Positions 61,196 through 64,000 of a stretch of DNA of 64,000 nt are shown piece after piece. Position 1 is the first letter of the stretch; every line of letters starts with the position of its first letter. The notes below the pieces were generated by a model. The model worked only from the letters and a program-made list of their open reading frames with translations. It was not told the origin of the DNA and ran no database searches. The translations under genes and the position numbers were made by a program. The stretch comes from Lachnospiraceae bacterium (lineage in GTDB: Bacteria; Bacillota; Clostridia; Lachnospirales; Lachnospiraceae), in contig JAILHF010000017.1 in NCBI GenBank assembly GCA_024696005.1, positions 37,593 to 101,592 of the forward strand, read 5' to 3'.

Positions 61196-62302
61196 TCAAT
61201 GTTCATCATTGTAATCGTAGAACATTCTGTCCAGCAGAGAATCCATCCCGGATCTGTCTCCGAGAGCTGCCCGGATCAGAACGCCGGCATTCTCGATCAT
61301 CAACCTGAAATACAGCCAGTCGCCCAGATCATCATACTTCCGCGTGGAATTGATCAGATAATTCTTCCGCAGGGTCGTATATTTCTTTCCATGCTGTTTT
61401 CCGTATTTTTTCAGAAGCTTTGCGGTAGCCACATCTTCCATTGCCTTAAGATCCGCAAAGCCGCCTATCGCATCAAAGGTCTCCTTCTTTGCCCAGAAGA
61501 TGCCGCTGTACAACCCGGTCAAGCCGAATGATACCCGGCACAACATGTCATTGCACCACAGGGGAAAGGAATAACGTTCAAAGCGTATCGGCGCACCGCC
61601 GCCGATAAACTTCCCGGATCGTAACAGACCGTATATTTCGCAAAGTGTTTTCTTCGTCATTCGGTTGTCCGCATCAATCGTGACGATGATCCGGCCTTCG
61701 GCCGCAGCGATTCCGGCATTCAACACTACAAAATGGATCATCTTCTGTATCGGATGAAACGACTTCTTCTGCAATCCCTTCATAATTTTTCGTGTAGTTC
61801 TCCGACACTTTTCGGATAGTTCTTCTCTTACCATATCCGTGCCGTTAAATGGAGCATTCATCGCAAAGCTGTCGCATAGCAATCCTCCGGAATAGATCAC
61901 CAGTTTATCAAGTACCTTCCGGGCATCCCTGCTTCCGTAATTCTCTCCTGTCGCGATGGTAACACAGGCCTTGTCACGGAGCAACTGCTCTATCACAAAA
62001 TGTCCCCGGTCAATAAAGTCCTTCGTCAGTCCCGATACATTGCTTGCATAGGTAGGTGTTCCGAGGACCAGACCATCTGCTTCCGCGATCAGCTCCGATA
62101 TCCGCTCAGCATCATCCTTCATGCAGCAATGCCCGGTCTTATAACAGGAACAGCAGCCTGTGCAGTGCGACATGCATATCTCACCCAGGTCATGAAATGA
62201 TGTCTCCACGCCTTCTTCCTTCAATCCCGCTTCGATCATGTGAAGCGCAGATGCCGTAATCCCGCTTTTCCGATAACTACCGTTTATGATGACTACCTTC
62301 AT
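61196..62302 (-). CDS. flavodoxin-like reductase fused to a truncated GT2 glycosyltransferase
   Basis: 368 residues of mixed origin. Residues 1 to about 195 are an NADPH-dependent FMN reductase/flavodoxin-like domain (INGSYRKSGITASALHMIE, a Cys-rich CTGCCSCYKTGHCCMKDD, LGTPTYASNVSGLTKDFID). From about 208 it becomes a family-2 glycosyltransferase core (LNAGIAAAEGRIIVTIDADNRM, then GGFADLKAMEDVATAKLLKKYGK) that lacks its usual first 70-80 residues with the nucleotide-binding start. The frame is intact through the junction. It could be a recent deletion fusion, inactive as a transferase, or a sequencing artefact. Confidence 0.7.
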   Translation of the reverse strand: MKVVIINGSYRKSGITASALHMIEAGLKEEGVETSFHDLGEICMSHCTGCCSCYKTGHCCMKDDAERISELIAEADGLVLGTPTYASNVSGLTKDFIDRGHFVIEQLLRDKACVTIATGENYGSRDARKVLDKLVIYSGGLLCDSFAMNAPFNGTDMVREELSEKCRRTTRKIMKGLQKKSFHPIQKMIHFVVLNAGIAAAEGRIIVTIDADNRMTKKTLCEIYGLLRSGKFIGGGAPIRFERYSFPLWCNDMLCRVSFGLTGLYSGIFWAKKETFDAIGGFADLKAMEDVATAKLLKKYGKQHGKKYTTLRKNYLINSTRKYDDLGDWLYFRLMIENAGVLIRAALGDRSGMDSLLDRMFYDYNDEH

Positions 62303-62328
62303 GAATCACCCCTCTTGAATTTACTCAC

Positions 62329-62456
62329 TTGTGTATCTTTTTGGATTATGATACTCTGTGGCTATTTACCAACTTGTGGTTGATATTTATAAATTCCCGA
62401 AGCTTTTGGCCACGGTCTTTTAATGGCATTAGCCTGATACCTCTACCTGATCTAAT
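62329..62456 (-). mobile_element. IS200/IS605-type right end and possible omega-RNA region
   Basis: Directly downstream of the TnpB remnant on the - strand. It includes an AACCA-CAAG-TTGGT hairpin and the GGTAAATAGCCACAGAG stretch, which look like an IS605-type right end overlapping the guide-RNA scaffold. The exact end is not fixed. Confidence 0.45.
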
Positions 62457-62600
62457 TCAGGCTACATTCAGTCTTACGACTTTCTCTTTTTCTTTGATCG
62501 CAAGATCTTTGTATCCCCCTGCCTTTATGATCTGATAGGCAGCGTTTACATCGGCGTTGATCTTCCCTTGTTGCTTTTGAATATCCCTCTTTTTACCCGG
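62457..62600 (-). pseudogene. remnant of a TnpB-family nuclease/transposase, C-terminal end only
   Basis: On the - strand the frame reads PGKKRDIQKQQGKINADVN, then AAYQIIKAGGYKDLAI, to a TGA at 62457-62459. INADVNAAYQIIKA is the RuvC-III end of TnpB (OrfB of IS605/IS607). Upstream of about 62600 the frame is lost, so only about 47 codons survive. It shows that an IS200/IS605-type element once sat here. Confidence 0.75.
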
Positions 62601-62769
62601 CGTGTAGCATCGTAAAATATCTTTTCAGGGCGTTCGCCATCGAGATAACTGGTCCCACTTGCGTGTCATCTGAGATCGTAATATCATTAGAGATGGTAGT
62701 ATAAAACACAATACGGTCACTGAATGACAGGCTGTTGTATGAAGTTATGACATCTTTCAGTTCTGACAT
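62593..62769 (-). CDS. small protein behind LexA-type boxes
   Basis: 58 residues, MSELKDVITSYNSLSFSDR and onward to LKRYFTMLHAG, of unknown family. The start ATG 62769 has GAGGG 8 bases upstream; TTG 62784 is an alternative. The 3' end touches the TnpB remnant, so the gene may itself be truncated by the element. A consensus promoter with two SOS-type operators precedes it. The local base composition is more AT-rich than most of the window. Confidence 0.5.
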   Translation of the reverse strand: MSELKDVITSYNSLSFSDRIVFYTTISNDITISDDTQVGPVISMANALKRYFTMLHAG

Positions 62770-62785
62770 ATGCGCGGCCCTCAAG

Positions 62786-62836
62786 AGAACACTTGTTCGA
62801 TATTTTTATTGTATCGAACATTAGTTCTTTTGTCAA
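62786..62836 (-). promoter_or_regulatory. SOS-type promoter with two LexA boxes
   Basis: On the - strand, TTGACA (62831-62836), 17 bases, TACAAT (62808-62813). Two dyads fit the Gram-positive SOS box GAAC-N4-GTTC: CGAACATTAGTTCT (62815-62828) in the spacer and AGAACACTTGTTCG (62786-62799) just downstream of the -10. Confidence 0.75.
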
Positions 62837-63052
62837 CCATAAAAAAGAAAATAGCCATCTATATTATCCTTGTTGATCATGCAATCCGTCAGCAGGAATA
62901 CTTTTATACTCTCTTTCTTGATCTTCTTTCCCCTCAAAGGATTATATCACGAATCCCTGTCAGTGCCAAAAAACAAGTACCGCGGATAATTTTATCACGA
63001 TACTTATTTTAACCCGCGCAGTATGCTATGGAAGACGACCGGCTGATATGCC

Positions 63053-63277
63053 TCATTTCCTGCTGACCGCAACTATATCTCCGATATCCACGCCAAAAAT
63101 ATCAGCCAATATCACAAAGTTATCAATAGTAGGCATTGAATCTCCCCGCATCCATTTGTAAATGGCCTGAGGGCTGTTAAAGCCAAAAGCTGCCTGTACT
63201 TCTGCTATCTTCATCTTACTGTTTTTGATATACATCCGGATCTTCTCGCCGGTTGCTTTCATGTCTATGGTAGCCAT
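63053..63277 (-). CDS. XRE-family helix-turn-helix regulator
   Basis: 74 residues, a bare HTH_3 domain: KIRMYIKNSKMKIAEVQAAFG, NSPQAIYKWMRGDSMPTIDN, LADIFGVDIGDIV. ATG 63277 follows AAGGAGG 8 bases upstream. It lies directly downstream of the tRNA array on the same strand. Such small regulators are common on mobile elements. The 280-base gap between it and the SOS-type gene (62770-63052) shows no further gene. Confidence 0.82.
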   Translation of the reverse strand: MATIDMKATGEKIRMYIKNSKMKIAEVQAAFGFNSPQAIYKWMRGDSMPTIDNFVILADIFGVDIGDIVAVSRK

Positions 63278-63312
63278 TATCAAAGCCTCCTTACTCTTAT
63301 GCTATCATCAGT

Positions 63313-63385
63313 ACCCCTGAAGGGAGTCGAACCCTCAGATCCAGGAACTTAAATCCCGTGCATATTCCCATTCTGCTACAGGGGT
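63313..63385 (-). tRNA. tRNA-like, anticodon UAA (Leu codon UUA), short variable loop
   Basis: A 73-base cloverleaf: acceptor ACCCCTG/CAGGGGT, D arm GCAG/ATGC, anticodon arm CGGGA-TTTAAGT-TCCTG, variable GATCT, T arm GAGGG-TTCGACT-CCCTT, discriminator A. The anticodon UAA is for leucine but the long variable arm of tRNA-Leu is missing. CCA is not encoded. Confidence 0.75.
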
Positions 63386-63397
63386 ATATTATTAATG

Positions 63398-63518
63398 TTG
63401 GCTGAACGGAATCGAACCGCCATAATCGGAAAATCGGAAATCCTTCAGATTTCTTGTCGCACCCCCCTTCGGAGGTTTGTATCCCCAATCCGATGTTTTC
63501 CCATTAAACTACAGCCAA
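63398..63518 (-). tRNA. tRNA-like gene with an insertion in the anticodon loop
   Basis: 121 bases. The acceptor is TTGGCTG/CAGCCAA, extended by a G(-1):C73 pair as in tRNA-His. The D arm is GTTT/AAAC and the T arm GGCGG-TTCGATT-CCGTT. The 5' anticodon arm TCGGA-TT is present, but its partner TCCGA stands about 47 bases too far downstream. The extra bases fold into small hairpins (CCTCC/GGGGG, AAATC/GATTT) and end with a tandem TTTCCGAT duplication. The mature anticodon cannot be assigned. Confidence 0.55.
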
Positions 63519-63521
63519 CGT

Positions 63522-63603
63522 GCGGGATGAGAGATTCGAACTCTCATTGGGATTTACCCTCGGTGTTTGAGACCGTTCCGTCTTCCAGTTCCGGCAATCC
63601 CGC
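63522..63603 (-). tRNA. tRNA-Leu, anticodon CAA
   Basis: 82 bases: acceptor GCGGGAT/ATCCCGC, anticodon loop CTCAAAC, long variable arm GGG-TAAAT-CCC, T arm GAGAG-TTCGAAT-CTCTC, discriminator A. The outermost anticodon-stem pair is an A-A mismatch. Confidence 0.85.
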
Positions 63604-63608
63604 CAAGT

Positions 63609-63690
63609 GCACCAGGGGAGATTCGAACTCCCAAGCCAGTTCAGGCACAGCATTCTTAGTGCTGCGTGTATTCCATTCCACCACTGGTGC
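63609..63690 (-). tRNA. tRNA-Leu, anticodon AAG
   Basis: 82 bases: acceptor GCACCAG/CTGGTGC, anticodon arm CAGCA-CTAAGAA-TGCTG, long variable arm GCC-TGAACT-GGC, T arm GGGAG/CTCCC, discriminator A. A34 in a leucine tRNA is uncommon in bacteria. Confidence 0.87.
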
Positions 63691-63696
63691 TTAAAT

Positions 63697-63778
63697 GCGG
63701 GATAAGGGATTTGAACCCATATGAGGCTGCCCTCCGGAGGTTCTGAGCCTCCTGCGTCTTCCGTTCCGCCAACCCCGC
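63697..63778 (-). tRNA. tRNA-Leu, anticodon CAG
   Basis: 82 bases: acceptor GCGGGGT/ATCCCGC with one G-U, anticodon arm GGAGG-CTCAGAA-CCTCC, variable arm GAGG-GCAG-CCTC, T arm ATGGG/CCCTT with one mismatch, discriminator A. Confidence 0.85.
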
Positions 63779-63780
63779 GT

Positions 63781-63853
63781 ACCCTGAGAGGGAGTCGAAC
63801 CCCCAGATTCCTGATCCTAAGTCAGGTGCATATACCATTTCTGCTATCAGGGC
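63781..63853 (-). tRNA. tRNA-like, anticodon UAG (Leu codon CUA), short variable loop
   Basis: 73 bases: acceptor GCCCTGA/TCAGGGT, D arm GCAG/ATGC, anticodon arm CCTGA-CTTAGGA-TCAGG, variable AATCT, T arm GGGGG-TTCGACT-CCCTC, discriminator A. A leucine anticodon on a class I body, like the UAA tRNA. Confidence 0.75.
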
Positions 63854-63854
63854 A

Positions 63855-63886
63855 AAAAGAAAACCGCCTGCGCTATGCAGACGGTC
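63855..63886 (-). terminator. - strand hairpin and T run just upstream of the tRNA array
   Basis: ACCGTCTGC pairs with GCAGGCGGT (one U-G) on the - strand and is followed by TTTTCTTTTT, which runs up to the 5' end of the first tRNA. It would end an upstream - strand transcript or attenuate the array. Confidence 0.55.
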
Positions 63887-63931
63887 TTAGGAAACATCCT
63901 TTGTTTATGTCTCTTATATACCGAAATCAGT

Positions 63932-63982
63932 CTGCATAGCAAAATACTCCTTGTTACCGAGGAGGAGAAGTAAGCTATGCAG
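63932..63982 (+). promoter_or_regulatory. inverted repeat enclosing a ribosome site
   Basis: CTGCATAGC (63932-63940) and GCTATGCAG (63974-63982) are perfect inverted repeats around GAGGAGGAG and include the ATG at 63977. The same GCTATGCAG also occurs at 63872-63880, so two alternative pairings exist. Confidence 0.5.
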
Positions 63983-64000
63983 TTCCAGATTCCTGTAATT
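63977..64000 (+). CDS. start of an unknown gene (cut by window end)
   Basis: ATG 63977 opens MQFQIPVI and runs off the window. A strong ribosome site GAGGAGGAG (63959-63967) supports it. Too short to identify. Confidence 0.45.

Noticed and set aside
62770..63012. 80-codon + strand frame over the SOS-type promoter
   Set aside because: It crosses the LexA boxes and promoter, has no ribosome site and no family resemblance.

Overview
The window looks like a chromosomal segment of a moderately GC-rich Clostridia, most likely a fibre-degrading gut or rumen Lachnospiraceae. The signs are a Firmicutes-type SUF system with SufU, a SAM-I riboswitch on metK, a small RelQ-like alarmone synthetase, DUF5685, DUF4234 and DUF436 proteins, two GH9 glucanases, glycogen phosphorylase and GH31, canonical sigma-A promoters and strong GGAGG ribosome sites. 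Gene density is high and most real genes are on the + strand. This assignment is inference from gene content; no rRNA is present.

Layout. 1-2617: end of a trp operon (trpC partial, trpB, trpA; no trpF between trpC and trpB). 2656-6115: sufCBD. 6207-21214: an envelope block of a 2214-residue repeat adhesin, a DUF4097 protein, a zinc-ribbon protein, a lipoprotein with a glycan-binding-like domain, a transglutaminase-like protein, an acyltransferase and a VanX-type dipeptidase. This block separates sufCBD from sufS-sufU (21225-22905) and relQ. 23827-29259: an operon of a tail-anchored coiled-coil protein, an M23/LysM/G5 peptidase and an HD-GYP phosphodiesterase. 29305-32148: divergent murA and riboswitch-controlled metK. 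33114-38596: glgP, GH31, DUF5685.

39279-44531 is an unusual module: a ClpP-like protease, a soluble VirD4/TraG-like ATPase, a degenerate HsdM-HsdS-like protein and an ECF-like sigma factor. It carries one of two copies of a hairpin-rich interspersed element (32759-32972 and 41301-41670). 44578-53612: secreted and cytoplasmic GH9 enzymes, a zinc-ribbon/J-domain membrane cluster, a DUF436 protein, a PAP2 phosphatase and an erythromycin-esterase homologue.

53663-59708 is an iron locus: a DtxR regulator divergent from feoA-feoB, an HMA membrane protein, a second DtxR-like regulator, a small GxxxG membrane protein and a P1B-type ATPase. Three DtxR-like dyads lie in the feo leader, and the set resembles ferrosome (fez) loci. 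60551-64000 is more AT-rich and accessory-like: a CPBP protease, a flavodoxin/glycosyltransferase chimera, a TnpB remnant, a small gene behind twin LexA-type boxes, an XRE regulator, and a compact array of six tRNA-like genes. Five of these have leucine anticodons, and one is interrupted in its anticodon loop.

How the parts fit: SufCBD with SufSU builds Fe-S clusters and the Feo locus supplies iron. The surface genes, peptidases and GH9 enzymes serve the envelope and beta-glucan use. The most promising undescribed material is the ClpP/VirD4/HsdM-like/sigma module, the paired structured element, and the leucine tRNA array.
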